This document shows positions 1 to 11,304 of a stretch of 64,000 nucleotides of DNA, one piece after another; within the stretch, counting starts at the first letter, position 1, and every line of letters starts with the position of its first letter. This stretch comes from Sphaerulina vaccinii (Eukaryota; Ascomycota; Dothideomycetes; Mycosphaerellales; Mycosphaerellaceae), in assembly GCA_022570795.1 (NCBI GenBank), contig JAKUDP010000006.1, positions 806,001 through 870,000 of the forward strand, written 5' to 3'. The notes beneath the pieces are model-generated. The model was given only the letters and a program-made list of their open reading frames with translations. It was not told the DNA's origin and ran no database searches. The position numbers were made by a program, and so were the translations under genes.

Positions 1-2322
1 AATCATTGTTATAGACATGATTGCTCCCTAGGTGGCGAACTACTGGAAACTTGAAAGGAGAAAGATAGAACAGCGAGGAGGAACTTATCTGTGATCTTCT
101 TACATGTATCGTCCGCGAGCTGATAAGACGTCACATATGATCTGCTGGAGCTGTGCTTGGGTAAAGTGCTTTTGTACTTCCTTGTAGCCGAATTGTCAGT
201 CCTTGGCCATGCTGCAAACATTTAACGCTGGCCGTCAGGAGAAGCAGAGCATCAGGCCCCTTGAGGCACAGTAGGTGGGCATTATGTGCTCATACCACGC
301 TCGATCATATCTGGGACCATGAGAAGTAGGAAGATGAAGATGGAGACGAGGAGGTGTACGAAACTCTCGGCGACCGCCAAGCCCAGATCTCGTCTCATCT
401 CGCGTCTCGCCAGACACGTTCTCTTCTCCCGCATCTACACTCTGTCAGGAACAATGCTTCCGAAGGATGTCTCGCACGCGCGAAGCTAGTGGATGACTCT
501 TGTTCTGGCCAGAAGGACACCCTCCGTTTGCCATGGCATGGCATAGTCGCAGAATGTGCGAGGGATCGAACGCGTAGAAGAGCAGAGTAAAGGCATACAA
601 TGGAGTACAGTTATACCGCACGCCATTGCAGAACAACAGGTACAGATCCCAGGGGCATACAGTAATGCGTCAGGAAGAGAACCGATGACAGCTTATGTGC
701 TCTCGAATCCGCGACTCTGGACCCACGGAGGAGAATGAAGACGACTGTGACTACCTGCAAGCTGTGTGCAAGGAAGAGGACTGTTGCTTGGGCTTGATGT
801 CGCGGTAGTCTCGAGATGAACAATGTGCTTGCCGTGGCGTGCTCTTTGTGAGAGGAATTTCCAGGGCTGCTGGGAATCTGCTCTTCTCAACTGTGCCGTG
901 CAGTGGACAAAGTAGACGAGACTTGCAGCGAGGACCAGCAGGTCTCATTCCCCAGTGCAAATGCCTCTTGTCACGATCAGGAGACTCGGAGTCTGCTTGG
1001 GCTCATGGGAAGCGTCTGGCACATACCAGCGCATATATGAAGGAGACAAGTCTCGAGCACGGCATCCGGACGCTCACGACTAAGAATCCAGAAAGTACAC
1101 AAATCGTTGTCTTGCGTTGCTGCGCCTCACAGTGGCGCTGCACATCATCATAGCCTACTCCTGCTGGAGATTGATCTGAAGATTGACACCACGAGGATAC
1201 TGGAGCCGAGCATCACAGCCGAGCAGTACGCCGGACTGCCTTACAGACCTTCCCAGGCTGTGCGTGGGAAGTTGCTTGGCGATGTGTTGACGCTTGTCAA
1301 GACTTCATGAATCGGCCATCGGCATACGTATTGTCGTATGTCGTGCAGATGCCACATCTTGTACTTGCTTCCGGATAGAGCTTCTATGGAGATGCTCGGT
1401 ATCCGAAGATCTTGCCGTACTGGGTGCTTGCGAATGCCGATGGGAGTCAATATCAAAGTCTCTGCATGTCATGCAGACACGGATGATCGAGATGTTGCGG
1501 CAAGCGCGTCTGGAACAACCTTACGTTCTTCCTCCTTGGTACACTTTTGGTGGCTGATACGCTGACCGGATGCTGGAGTGCGAAGTGATGCATAGCTGAG
1601 AGCTATGCTAGGTATAGCTTTGGATCAAGATCGGCATCGACATACCGCAGGGACAAGGTGTTGATGAATGACAATATGATCGGTGTCGTCAGTCAAAAGA
1701 TCTACGCCATATCGTCAGCATCCCAGTCCAAGAGGCGCCGATCCTTCGAAGCATATCTAAAGAACGCCAGAGTTCACACCTGCAGTGCCGGCAATCGAAA
1801 CAAGGTCTATCCTGGTCGCATCGCAAACGTGACCGGATGTCGACGATGATCTGCGCTCACTGGCAACGTGTCTTGTCAATACTGGCTGTAGGGTTCGACT
1901 TGCTTTGCTTTCGAGAATGTGAGCTGTCGTAAAGACAATGTCGGTGACAACGATGTTGATGCTGGTGAACTTTTGTCATTCTTCAGGACTATCTCATGCA
2001 GGACACGTCAAGCATCACTGCTGGGAAGTGGTCACTGTCGATATGTCCGTATCTGTCCTGTCGTGCGAGCTGCTATGGTGCCTGTTGCAGCCTGTGAGCG
2101 AATGATCGCCTCGCTGCAATGTTTTCGCTCCAATGCACACAATCCACCGATCGGGAACGCTGTAGGAAATGAAGCGGATTAGCAAGTATCTCTGATAATG
2201 ACGCGCTGTCTTTCAGGTCTTTGTCGCTCGACTCGGCGTCTCAGTGGTATTGTGTTCGTTGAGAGATGGACTTACGATTCTGCATAATCTGTACTGCATT
2301 GGTACTTGTGAGTACCTTCAGA
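1..2322. other. gene-poor region, no supported gene
   Basis: Open frames here are short (at most about 104 codons), overlap on both strands and show no recognisable motif, signal peptide or splice-joined extension. The only structure I can support is copy A of a dispersed repeat (about 448-603). It may be intergenic or a decayed repeat region at the edge of the gene-rich part of the window. Confidence 0.5.
448..603 (+). repeat. dispersed repeat, copy A
   Basis: This stretch aligns with 29973-30110 in the same orientation. The best-conserved blocks are a roughly 30-base block around 479-511, matching 30003-30036 with one difference and one indel, and an 18-base block containing GCGTAGAAGAGCAG near 571-585, matching about 30078-30091. 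The middle is diverged. No terminal inverted repeats or coding capacity are evident, so a decayed MITE, SINE or other short dispersed element is possible but unproven. Confidence 0.55.
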
Positions 2323-3102
2323 TCAAGGGAATCCGCCACCAGAGTTGTCGTATGCCGTTGGCTTTGTGTAGAGGGTTCCGCCAACGTCTGAGACGCTACC
2401 CGTAGTGCAGACACCGCCAGGAAGACAGTTCTCATACATGCAGTTTGGCCAGAAGACGGGGTTGGGCTGGAGTTCGTATCGAAGGCAGCCGCTGTCGAAG
2501 TAGCCTCCGTGCTTGCCATTCTCGCCGTCTGTGTCACATCTGAGGCACGTCAGTTGGTACTCAATGTATGCTCAGGTGTTTGCTTACTGGTCGAGGATGG
2601 TCTTCATGGAGTTCTCGATGACAGCGAAGTTCATATGCACAGCTGGATCGCACTGAGAAATCATGCTCACGGTCATGTTGATGGTGCCTTCGTCCATAAT
2701 GTTTCGGCCGATGACACTCGAGTCAAGGTGGTTGGTGTGGTAGGTCCTGTAATGACATTAGCATGTTCTCAAGTGTGCTCACAGCTGGACGTACCAGGTG
2801 CCTTGAAGGCCAGGAGTTGTGGGGATGATGGCGTCCTTGTAGAGACCGCAGAACCACTCGATTCCAGCGATTGCGGTGTCGCGGTCAATGCCGTAGCATG
2901 GGTATGGCTTGACGTCGTCGTAGCAGATGAGGCCTGCTGGAGTCTCCGCTGCGGCACGGAAACCTGTGAAGGAGGCGTCTGAGGAGGTGGCAGTCGGTGG
3001 ATTGTCAGTTGCTGTGTTGTACTGGCCAGTGGCGAACGTGGACTCGCTTGTTCCGACCGCTGTGGTGGCCAGGAGGCCGGTGAGGAGGATACCTCTCTGC
3101 AT
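2323..3102 (-). CDS. small secreted cysteine-rich protein, effector-like
   Basis: A three-exon gene of 227 residues. It starts at 3102; introns are 2747-2794 (GTACGT donor, GCTAATG branch, ACAG acceptor) and 2540-2587 (48 bp); the stop is at 2323. The first ~18 residues form a signal peptide (MQRGILLTGLLATTAVG). The mature part has about nine cysteines, including CYDDVKPYPC, WFCG, QCDP, QCDTDG, NCMYENC and VCTTG, enough for several disulphides. It ends in a Gly-rich tail with no membrane or GPI segment. I do not recognise a family. Size, secretion and cysteine content fit apoplastic effectors or small structural/defence proteins of plant-associated fungi; that role is inference. The alternative donor at 2782 would add four residues. 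Confidence 0.75.
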
Positions 3103-4210
3103 GGCCGCGGCGAGGAGCGTATTGGTACGTGGGGGAAGTTTATGTCGTGGTTGTTGTGAGGAAGAGGAGAAGAGAAGTTTTTATCGCTCGCTGAGAAGTG
3201 AGCTTTATCAGTTGCCTAGTGAACCGAGCGCCTGCCCACGTGCCTCTCTGAAAGGACAACCAGAGGCTATCACTTACCCACGTGCGCTTCAGAAGCCGTA
3301 GAGGGGAGCGAACCACACGAGATTGACGCTGAGGCCTAGAGGAGTGTCCCTGAGGACGCAGCTCACCGCGAAGCAAGTGAAGAACCCGAAGGCTCTTCGC
3401 GCGAGGGGAACGCGCTCACGCAACGTTCTTCTCCAAGCGAGGGTGGGAGGCGGAGGCGGCGGGCTGGTCGGGCTGCTGTTGGCGCGGTCGGAGGAGAGGG
3501 CGACGAGATGGTGGCCGACAAGATGGTCCATCGTTGCATCGAAGATCATAACCTCGAGATGGCAAACTTCATCATATGCCACGCGGAGCGATTGCACACC
3601 GATCTCGCAGTGTTGACGACCGCCACGTTGAGATTGCTCCGTCTACTGTCAGCGACTATGCTCGTGGCGGTCGAACAAGTCTAACAAGGCTAATCTTGCG
3701 CCGTCCTGAGATGCGTCAATGGCGACATACCTCTCGCTTGCCTCCTGAAGAGGCAATTCTCGTGCCTACGCGCTCTCGAACGCGTAGTCTGATCAGCGGC
3801 ACGGAGAGCGCGTCGAGCCATGCGAAGATGGCAATTCTCTCTTGTCTGTCGCGGCCTCCAGTGCATCCGCGAGTGCTATGCCCACAGCGCCCACCTTGGG
3901 GAGCACGCACATTCTCGAGTGCGGTCAGAGACAAGAGGTTCGGATACCCTCTCTCTGCCATCGCTGAGCGCTCGCGACCTCGACTGCATCCGCAACCATT
4001 GGCATGGGTCCAGTAACGGTAGGGAAGTAAAGCTAAGGCTGTGTCATCTCACTTCACTTCAGAAAGTGCTGAAATGCCGAGCGACGCCAGGCCACAGTCG
4101 CGCCAGCTGATCCTAATGCATCGTGTTGTGTTGCTCGGTACATCGGCGTCCCTGGATTGATGAGAATGCCACGTCAACTAATGCACAACCCTGGCAGGCA
4201 CAGAAACATC

Positions 4211-4649
4211 TATGCATTCCGAGCTGGGACGAGTAGGTCAATCGTGTTGTGCTAATGCGACTACCTCAGGCCTCAGAGCTGCGCACTCACTCCTAGCCAA
4301 CCGTATCATGACTCTAGTTGACCGATTGCTTCAGATCTCCTTGAGTTGACCTTCCAGATTTCTTGCTCGCCATGCGGAGACCTTCGTCCCCACCCAGGTT
4401 ACGCCTGACCATTCCGCTCCGATACTATCGCTTCCTGAAGTCACGATTAACCACTACGTCCACTGCCTCCACTATATCATATGCTTTGCCAATGCCGCGA
4501 AGGGCCACTCGAAGTGTACGCTTCGTGATACAACCCTCGAGTCTATCAAGTCCCTCTTATGCGAGACCAATATCGCCGATGTGAATAGCACTTCTGTGCT
4601 AGAAGTGCTTGAAACTGGCGAGATGGTACCTGCATCATTTCAGCTCTAG
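4211..4649 (+). pseudogene. coding-like fragment, possibly a decayed gene
   Basis: From 4359 to the TAG at 4647-4649, 96 codons are open with strongly C-ending codon use typical of the genes in this window, but there is no ATG in that frame and a TGA lies just upstream (about 4347). An in-frame acceptor (CTTCCAG at 4351-4357) would allow an upstream exon. A candidate upstream piece starts with ATG at about 4211 and contains an intron-like GTAGGT...GCTAATG...CTCAG (about 4232-4268 or 4275), yet its continuation ends at the same TGA in a different frame. I cannot assemble an intact gene, so I read it as a gene remnant or a gene whose first exon I have missed. No family recognised. Confidence 0.3.
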
Positions 4650-4865
4650 TTAGACACTATGTATATTAGCCTCTGGTATATACGTGAAGCTGGACGCGAT
4701 GTTAAGCGAAGTTCCGCACCTCGTTCAAGAAGTTTGGTAGAGGATATCTTGATCAGGAATATGGAACATAGCTACTCGCACAGTCTCGCATCAGTATGAA
4801 GTCCGGCATCACGTTCCACTTTCACGAGTTCATTGGTTTCGCTGCTATAGTTCGTGGCTGTCACG

Positions 4866-4932
4866 CCCGCTCACTCCGCGCTATGCCCGCTCACTCCGCG
4901 CTATGCCTGCTCACTCCGCGCTATGCCTGCTC
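4866..4932 (+). repeat. 20-bp minisatellite, about 3.3 copies
   Basis: Three head-to-tail copies of CC(C/T)GCTCACTCCGCGCTATG start at 4866, 4886 and 4906, with a 7-base partial copy to 4932. The units differ only by one C/T. Copy number in such an array is likely variable between strains. Confidence 0.9.
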
Positions 4933-5380
4933 GGTGGCAGAAGAATCACAGTATTCTTGGTACGATACGACAATTGCTAGTCCGCGGAAAGCGCTTTGCA
5001 GTTGTTGCGGCCCATCCAATACTGACACTGACTCGCAGCACTAGGTCGACGTTGTGTGACAACGAAGGAAGCATGATCAAGTGGACCAGCGTGGAAGGTG
5101 AGGCGGTTACGGAAGACGACACTTGTACGGCCGGACAAGAGAAACTCTACAGAGTCATGGACTGCCATGGAAGGTGCTCACGTATCGTTTTCGTGAGAAC
5201 AAGGTTCCATCGAAACTTTCTGGGACAGACGTCTAATAGAGTCCTAGCGCCTGGCATTCTTTCAACTACATGTGTATGCCTGCAAAGCCTTACATACGAA
5301 ATAGCCCATCTCTCGCTATCCAGGAAAGTCCTTTCCATCCTTCCATTTCTCCGCCAAGTATAGCTTTGTGCTGCTGAGAC

Positions 5381-5401
5381 TTTTTCTTTCTTTCTTTCTT
5401 C
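5381..5401 (+). repeat. TTTC microsatellite
   Basis: A short run of TTTC repeats in intergenic sequence upstream (in plus coordinates) of the 5877-7122 gene. It is likely length-variable. Confidence 0.8.
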
Positions 5402-5876
5402 GGAGTATGTTCATGAACAACCTTAAAAAAAACTCTATGAAACATTCTTGCTTGCTGCAACACCCCGCTGTGCCGTCAAAAGTTGCACTTGAACCCAGCC
5501 AAACCCTATGTCATCTCTCGCAAGATCTGAATTGAGATGTCCTTTTGTCTCTTCCGGTGCTCCGTTGTTTCCTTCTAAACTGCTTGCCCGCCAAAACGCC
5601 CTGCTGTAGCCGGTCTTCCTGACTTCACTGCAGTATGAAGATGATAAGAATACACATTAACAATAGTCGGTCATGCGGTGCCAGTGTCTCACTGCCGCGT
5701 GAATCGACCTCGTTTTCCGCACTTCGCTGCGAGCATTTCCGGTTCCTCGGATGCTCGTGCTGACCCTCCGATCCGCCTTGCTTCTGGAAGCTGTTACTGC
5801 ACGGAAGCAATACGAGTGTCCATCGGCGTTGAAGTGTCGTCATCTACAACTCCGGTCTGTGTCCTGAATCTTCTGC

Positions 5877-7122
5877 TTACATCGTCGAGTTGAACGGCGA
5901 TGGTGCTGGTGCTCTACGGCTCTGAATCAGCCGCTCGGTCTGAATGTACAGACTGTCGAGGTATTGCATTGCTGGTGCATCCTTGAGAATCTTCGCAACT
6001 TGGAGGCCGGAGCTGATGAGCTGGAGAATGTTTCTGTCGTCCTTTAGCGGCCTAGACTGATGCTTTGCCGCGTGTCTCATTTCCAAGCTGTTCTCAAGGA
6101 TCGTGATTAGCTGTTTGATTTGACCATTGTAGAGCACTCTCGCTGGGATGCGTCTCTTGGTCGCTAGTCTTTTGAGTAGATACACCCACTCTGACCACTC
6201 TCGGTCTCCTGGTACTCGTACTGGTCGCTTGTCGGGTTCGATAGGGACGGGGAACTGGTATTTGGCAACAAAGTCGAATGCACACTGAGAAAGTCTGTCG
6301 TTCACTTTCGATAGGATCTCATCCTGTTCTTGGGCATACAAAGTGATGGGAAGTTGCGGTAGGTCCTCTTCCTTGGGCTCGACGCCGTTGTCTTCGGGCT
6401 TTTCGAGCAGCTGGGATGGTCCGTCGAATTCGTCTCTGTTCGAGGGTCGTCGTTGGGGGAAATTCTTTGATTGTAAGCTTAGTGTCACATCTCCACCATA
6501 GAATGCACCAACCAGCGGGCTGTTCCTCGCTTCTTCGGACGAGCTGCGGCGAAGAGCTGGTCCCGGCCAAGCACTCCCGTACGCAGCATAGCCTGACCGA
6601 GGACTCCGATCACCGCCCCCAGGAGGCATTGGTGTCTGTGAAGTTTGGAACTGGGCAGTGAGTGGTGATGTTGCCCAGCCAGAGAGGAGGGGCAGCTCTT
6701 GATATGGCGCGGCAGGCCGACTCGACCATTCCTCTCTGGCCCAGCGCTGTGCTTGTTGGGTGGACGCGAAAGGTGGGTATCCGGGCGCACTTCGATTTCC
6801 TGACGGCAGACCCGGAGGTGGTGGAAAGCTTTTCAAGTTCTGAGTATGCGTCGTAGGAATGGCTCCTGGATGAGTGTTGGCATACCTGAGCGCTGGCGCT
6901 GGACGCGAAGCAGCCCACGGATCTCTGTCCTGAAGTCTCTGCCTATGGCCAAGTTAGTGAAATTCTCAGCGTGGGAGATGCTCGCTCGCAGTGGTGGCTG
7001 AACTGCAGTGACACGTACTGTCTTGCGAATGGTTCCTCAATGCGTGATGGCAAAGCGGCGGCCCTCCTTGACTCGTTGGGAGCGTAACCTGTAGTCGTAG
7101 GTTCAGGTGCGCCGGAGGTCAT
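5877..7122 (-). CDS. conserved hypothetical protein, Pro-rich N-terminus
   Basis: Two exons, 389 residues. The start at 7122 encodes MTSGAPEPTTTGYAPNESRR. The intron is 6943-7018 (GTACGT donor, CTAAC branch, CATAG acceptor), and exon 2 runs to the TAA at 5877. The first ~190 residues are Pro/Ser/Gly-rich and probably disordered (PPPPGLPSG, MPPGGG). The last ~160 are compact and helical, with WSEWVYLLKRLATKRRIPAR followed by helices around QIKQLITILENSLEMR and LISSGLQVAKILKDAPAMQYL. This looks like one conserved C-terminal domain, but I cannot name it. No signal peptide or transmembrane segment is visible. Single-gene structure is well supported by frame continuity through the splice; function unknown. 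Confidence 0.8.
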
Positions 7123-8702
7123 TATGCGCTATTAGCAGACTCCAGCCTGCAGGATGCAAAGAGACGCAATGTCGACGACTAGTGTTCGCAGATCACTGTT
7201 GTACAGAGATTTGTGGACGAGTGACGGCAACGCCCATTCTTACGTGAGGCGCAACCAGACGCGCCAACCAGCGAATAATCATTGCGGCTTGGGTCGTGCT
7301 ACCATCGAACCATCGACCTAGGATGGAGATGACAAGGCTCTCGGGCTCTACGCTAGGATCTTCGCTGTGCAGCCTGTGACGCGGGTTCTTCGTCCCTGCC
7401 CAAACCAACCTTTCAGAGCGAAGAGTGTTCCAGGATCCCCCGGTATTAACACCGTCGTCAATGATGGGCGCAGGCACATGCGCTTGCCCGAAGATGTCAA
7501 AACGTGCTCGGTGACCAAACTAGCAGAACTGGCTAGGGAGCTGGCGGCCGTGCTGAGGCAAGGGTTATAGCTCGCTGGCTGCTTCTGCCTACAGGCAGCC
7601 TTGCTCGTCCTGGCGTCGATATCGAGAAACCGGGTGATAAATCTTCTATTGACCAGCATCGGCCGGCGAGCCTGACATCACATTTGACGTGCCAACGGCC
7701 ATGAGGGTCCGTAACAAGTGCCGAAAGGCTGCGGGCCGCCCACGAATCGAGTTGTAGGGCGAAACGTAGCGCGTGCACTGGTGGCTCCAGTATCTCGTCG
7801 CCGGCGGCAGGGATCTTTAGATCGATATGAAATGCCTTCACAGCCTCAAAAAAGCACATATATGCTGCGTATAGACGTACACGAAAAGGCAGATGCCACG
7901 TTCGTTTCGACTAGAAGGCATGTTGCCCGTTGGCGAGACTGAAGCCTCCAGATCAGCGGGCTCGCATCGAATCGCACTGTTTGATGAGACTCTTGGGCAC
8001 TGATGGCGCGGATAATTCGAGAAATTTCTTGGTGTCCTCGAGGGATCCAAGGGTGTAGGGATCTTGCAGCATTGTTGGCGCACGTGCGGTAATGATCAGC
8101 ACTTTTTTCGGGCAGCAGTGCTGGACAGCCCTTCTTTTCTCTCGGTCTCTTCCGGATTGCGAGTCAATGGGAATCTAAGCTTCGATAGATCTCGCGATCT
8201 CTCGAAACTACGACGTTGTATGAGGTTGACGAGAGTGTAGCAAAGCGAGACGCAAGGGGAAACGAGACGTTGACGCCACGTGTGAAAGAGATCGTCCCAT
8301 AGGAAAAGCATCCGGCTATGGCTGCGTTCTTGGCTGCCTGATTCGACAACATCTTCTCACCCTCTGCATACCAGATGTTGGTCAAACAGTCAGCACGTGA
8401 GGTCAAACACACCGATCTGTTAACGTTTTGTCTCGTAACTCGCCGTTCCGGCTCTTTGGTACACTTTGTAACACGTATCAAGCTCAAGCTTCCGTTGAAT
8501 TGTACGGAAGATTGTGCGAGCCTAAAACAGTCACTACTTAACAATGCTCCATAGCCTGCACCAACAATCTGTGCGACGAATTGGATATGACGCTGTTGGC
8601 TGCTGACCAGGATACAGGATACTGAAGTCTACATGCTTGAAAGACCGGCAGTAACCGCGAGCACTGCTTGTACAAGTACCAACACACCGATCGTGCCACC
8701 CG
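7123..8702. other. intergenic region, nothing supported
   Basis: About 1.6 kb between two minus-strand genes. The longest frames are 7533-7859 (108 codons, minus) and 8164-8544 (126 codons, minus). Neither has a convincing start context, splice partner or motif, so they are left out. The 3' part is presumably the downstream region of the membrane-protein gene ending at 8703. Confidence 0.5.
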
Positions 8703-9616
8703 CTATCGAACGACCGTCTGCTGCATCTCATAAGAAGGAGAAGCATTGTAGTACCGCCCAGCAGATCCTACGACCTGTTCGTTATTGCTAGCCAGAGGTG
8801 GAGCTGGTGATGGCTCGCGCGATTGGTCGCTGCAACAAAAGATCAGTCTGAAGTTCGCATTGGAAACGGAGCAATGGAGCTGTCTCACCGAAACGGATTT
8901 GGCGGGTGAGGAGCTGGGTTGTATGCGGTGTATGCTGCTCTACTGGGGGAGGGGTCGAATTCATGAACCCCTGCCTCCGCATTCACCGGCGTGCTATAAG
9001 TCCCACGTGTGCCAAACAGGCCTTTGCGATAGCGGTGCAGGATGACGGAGCTGTATATGAGCTTGCCCAGAGCGGTCGCGCTACAAAAGTTAGCACTGCT
9101 GCTGGACTGTTGTGTGAGAGAGTCCGTCGGAACCTACAAGACGATGAAGATGAAAATGATACCGAGCAGACCGGAAGCATAACCGCTGGCTGCCACTGCA
9201 CCAATGATGGAGAGGATGAAGATGCCAAGCCAGACCGCGGTGATAATGCTGTTGAAAGTAACAGCGACCTTGGGTGACAGCTTTCTCCTTGCCATCAAGA
9301 TGATTTCTGTGAGGTCGAAAATAATGGTCAAAGCCGACAGGCCAACGTACACTGCTGCTACTGCACTGTGCGAGGGGTACCATGTTAGCACGAGGTCGAA
9401 TGCGTCGGCAATTCTTGTCACATCTGAGACCACTCACTTGAAGGCACGTTCGACTGGCCTATCTATGCGGTCCGCCCCATAGTCCCCCGCATAGTCCTGA
9501 TAATTCCTGACTACTGCGATGGAGAGTGCAAACACGACCAGTAGGATTGTGACGAATATGAGTTGGATGACCCAAAGAGGAACCAAAACTCTCTTCTGCC
9601 ATATCTGGTTGGCCAT
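8703..9616 (-). CDS. four-helix MARVEL-like membrane protein
   Basis: Four exons, 241 residues, starting at 9616. Introns are 9366-9437 (GTGAGT...GCACAG, GCTAAC branch), 9081-9137 (GTAGGT...TGTAG, GCTAAC branch) and 8830-8888 (GTGAGA...TGCAG). All preserve frame; the stop is TAG at 8703. Four hydrophobic helices are visible: about residues 12-36 (PLWVIQLIFVTILLVVFAL), 61-84, 95-115 (IITAVWLGIFILSIIGAVAA) and 120-140 (LLGIIFIFIVFATALG). A cytoplasmic tail of ~95 residues rich in Pro, Ser and Asn follows. This is the layout of fungal MARVEL-domain and Sur7/claudin-like proteins of the plasma membrane or secretory pathway. The exact family is inference; the TM topology is seen directly. Confidence 0.8.
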
Positions 9617-10414
9617 CGTTGTTGCGTTCGGAATTGCGCGCAGGGATTTCTTGACAAAAGTAGCTCCGAAATGCTAGATTGTTGAGATTGTGATCGTGTG
9701 CCTTTTCGACAGCCTGGTGAATGCGAAGATACGAATGATAGCAGTGCTGTGGTCCTGATGCAGATGAGAAGAAGCCGCGATGTGACCTACCGCGTCTTTG
9801 TAGTTTGATGAAGATGGAGAGTTCATAATCGCCCGCTCTGGTTGATTCAACTTGATGTTGAAGATGCGGCGTGAAGGAGTGTGAAGGATTCGGGCTGTGC
9901 GACAGAGGCGGTAAATTGCATCGAATGCGGTTTAGCGGTATTCCTAAATAGCAAAACAGCTTCTTAGCTTCACTCGCTTGTGCATGCAAGCGCTCATCAA
10001 GCAACTCCCAGACCACGCGATGCAGGCTGAGCTCTGAGCCGGCGGCGTCATCTGGCGAGTCATCGGCATCGTGCACTTGACGCGGGCCAGCGCTGCCACC
10101 ACTGTCTTGCTGCGGTGAGAGGTTTTCAGACCGGAGGGTACCATACGCGCCTTTGGGCTTGAAGGTGCATCATGTTCGAAGCCTTGTCTCGAGAGCAAGA
10201 TTGCAGACTGCGCTACCAGGACCAATAGAGTGTGCACGAGATGGAGGCGGGAGCTTGACCACACGATCGTGCCTGGATGAGAAAGAGCTTGTAACATGAC
10301 AGCCATGATGGAGGCAAGCAGCAATGGAGACTGAGCCTCATACTGTTGTAAAAATGTGGCCGTAACAGCACAGAGAAGGACTGTGTCTCGCGAGCCTGAC
10401 CCGACAATGGCCAC
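9617..10414. other. intergenic region, promoter of the MARVEL-like gene
   Basis: About 800 bp between the start of the 8703-9616 gene and the stop of ILM1. A 156-codon minus frame (9944-10414) and a 205-codon frame (9459-10076) cross this region. They lack motifs and overlap the confirmed neighbouring exons, so I treat the stretch as 5' leader and promoter plus the ILM1 3' end. Confidence 0.5.
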
Positions 10415-11040
10415 TCACAACCTATCCTCTTGCGCCTTGAGCTCCTCCACACGCTTCCGCACGACTGCTCCCCGCTCCTCTCGCAAGCTGGTGAAGATCT
10501 AAAGGGTGGTCAGATATGAGAAGGACAGACGTAGCGCTGGCGGTTACATACCCAGAACCACATAGCAATCTCGAAGAAGCCAAAGCTGAAGACAAGACTG
10601 TTTTGAAGTGGCTCGCCAATGCCACCAATTGCGGCAGATCCAGAGCCAAAGATACCATCCGGTTTGAAGAGGTAGACGTAGCCAGTCAGACCGAACAGGA
10701 AAGTCAGGCGTACAGGAACATTCGATAGCCAGTATTCCAATGCAACGTTCTCATTCATGTTGGCTGCTGTGATATCTGCCACACCAAGCAACGCCAGGAG
10801 GACTCCAATAAAGGCAGTAGCTTCGCTCGGCTTATCTAGCGACGTAGCATGATCCTGAGACTGTTAGATTGTTCCATGGTTGCTGAATAGAAACATTCAT
10901 ACTATTCGCATTGACTCTCCCAAGATGTACACCACATTCTGATCAGCCAAGATTCGTGGAGCTGTGAGGAAGAAGTACGCTGCCGTGATGTGGAAGAGCG
11001 AAATCGTCCTGATGAGGGAGTAGCAGGATATAATCGCCAT
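10415..11040 (-). CDS. ILM1: ILM1-like membrane protein
   Basis: Three exons, 174 residues: start 11040, introns 10855-10902 (GTATGA...CTCAG, CTAAC branch) and 10499-10551 (GTATGT...TTTAG, CTGAC branch), stop TGA at 10415. The N-terminus (LIRTISLFHITAAYFFLTAP, then ILADQNVVYILGE) is the hallmark of the yeast 'increased loss of mitochondrial DNA 1' family. Four hydrophobic helices follow: the N-terminal one, IGVLLALLGVADI, VPVRLTFLFGLTGYVYLF and VFSFGFFEIAMWFWIF. A short charged tail (REERGAVVRKRVEELKAQE) ends the protein. Yeast Ilm1 is an ER membrane protein of about 200 residues whose loss destabilises mtDNA; molecular activity is unknown. Divergent from the dipeptidase gene at 11305. Confidence 0.88.
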
Positions 11041-11304
11041 ATTCTGGTGTGAATGTAGTCGCTGTGCTTGAAAGACGTGAAGTTGATGTTCATGCAATGC
11101 ACTCTTGCCAATACTTTCTCTCTTCGGCCGAAACGAGAAAGAGCGACCACGACCACGGCCCGACAGTTCCGGCAAGGACGCCACGCGTTGTACAACTTTA
11201 TACCGTCACACCTCACGCGATCAGATACTCTCTGCCATTGGGACATGTCCCGGTCTGACAAGTCTCGAAGAGTCAAGAAGAACAATCAGACTCAGCCAGC
11301 GACG
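11041..11304. promoter_or_regulatory. divergent promoter, ILM1 / dipeptidase
   Basis: These 264 bp separate the ATG of ILM1 (minus) from that of the M19 dipeptidase (plus), so both promoters must lie here. I see no strong TATA box or named factor site. Confidence 0.5.

Larger units (their letters stand above)
3103..5876. other. long intergenic region with repeats and a gene fragment
   Basis: About 2.8 kb without a confident gene. Several open frames of 80-170 codons (for example 3576-4016 plus, 3289-3597 minus, 4854-5363 plus) overlap each other or cross the minisatellite and lack recognisable domains. A coding-like fragment at 4211-4649, a 20-bp minisatellite and a TTTC tract are listed separately. 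Confidence 0.5.

Noticed and set aside
571..590. Possible Pol III B-box (GTTCGATCCC on the minus strand) in repeat copy A
   Set aside because: Copy B lacks it and no A box or tRNA fold is present; insufficient for a SINE call.
4854..5363. 169-codon plus frame
   Set aside because: Its first third is the translated 20-bp minisatellite, and the remainder lacks motifs or splice support.
7533..7859. 108-codon minus frame beginning MCFFEAVKAF
   Set aside because: No homology recognised, no splice partner, and surrounding frames are equally open.
9459..10076. 205-codon minus frame overlapping the MARVEL-like gene
   Set aside because: Overlaps confirmed exon 1 of the membrane protein in another frame and shows no domain.
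9944..10414. 156-codon minus frame next to the ILM1 stop
   Set aside because: Arises by reading the ILM1 3' region; no motif, and the spliced ILM1 ends at 10415.
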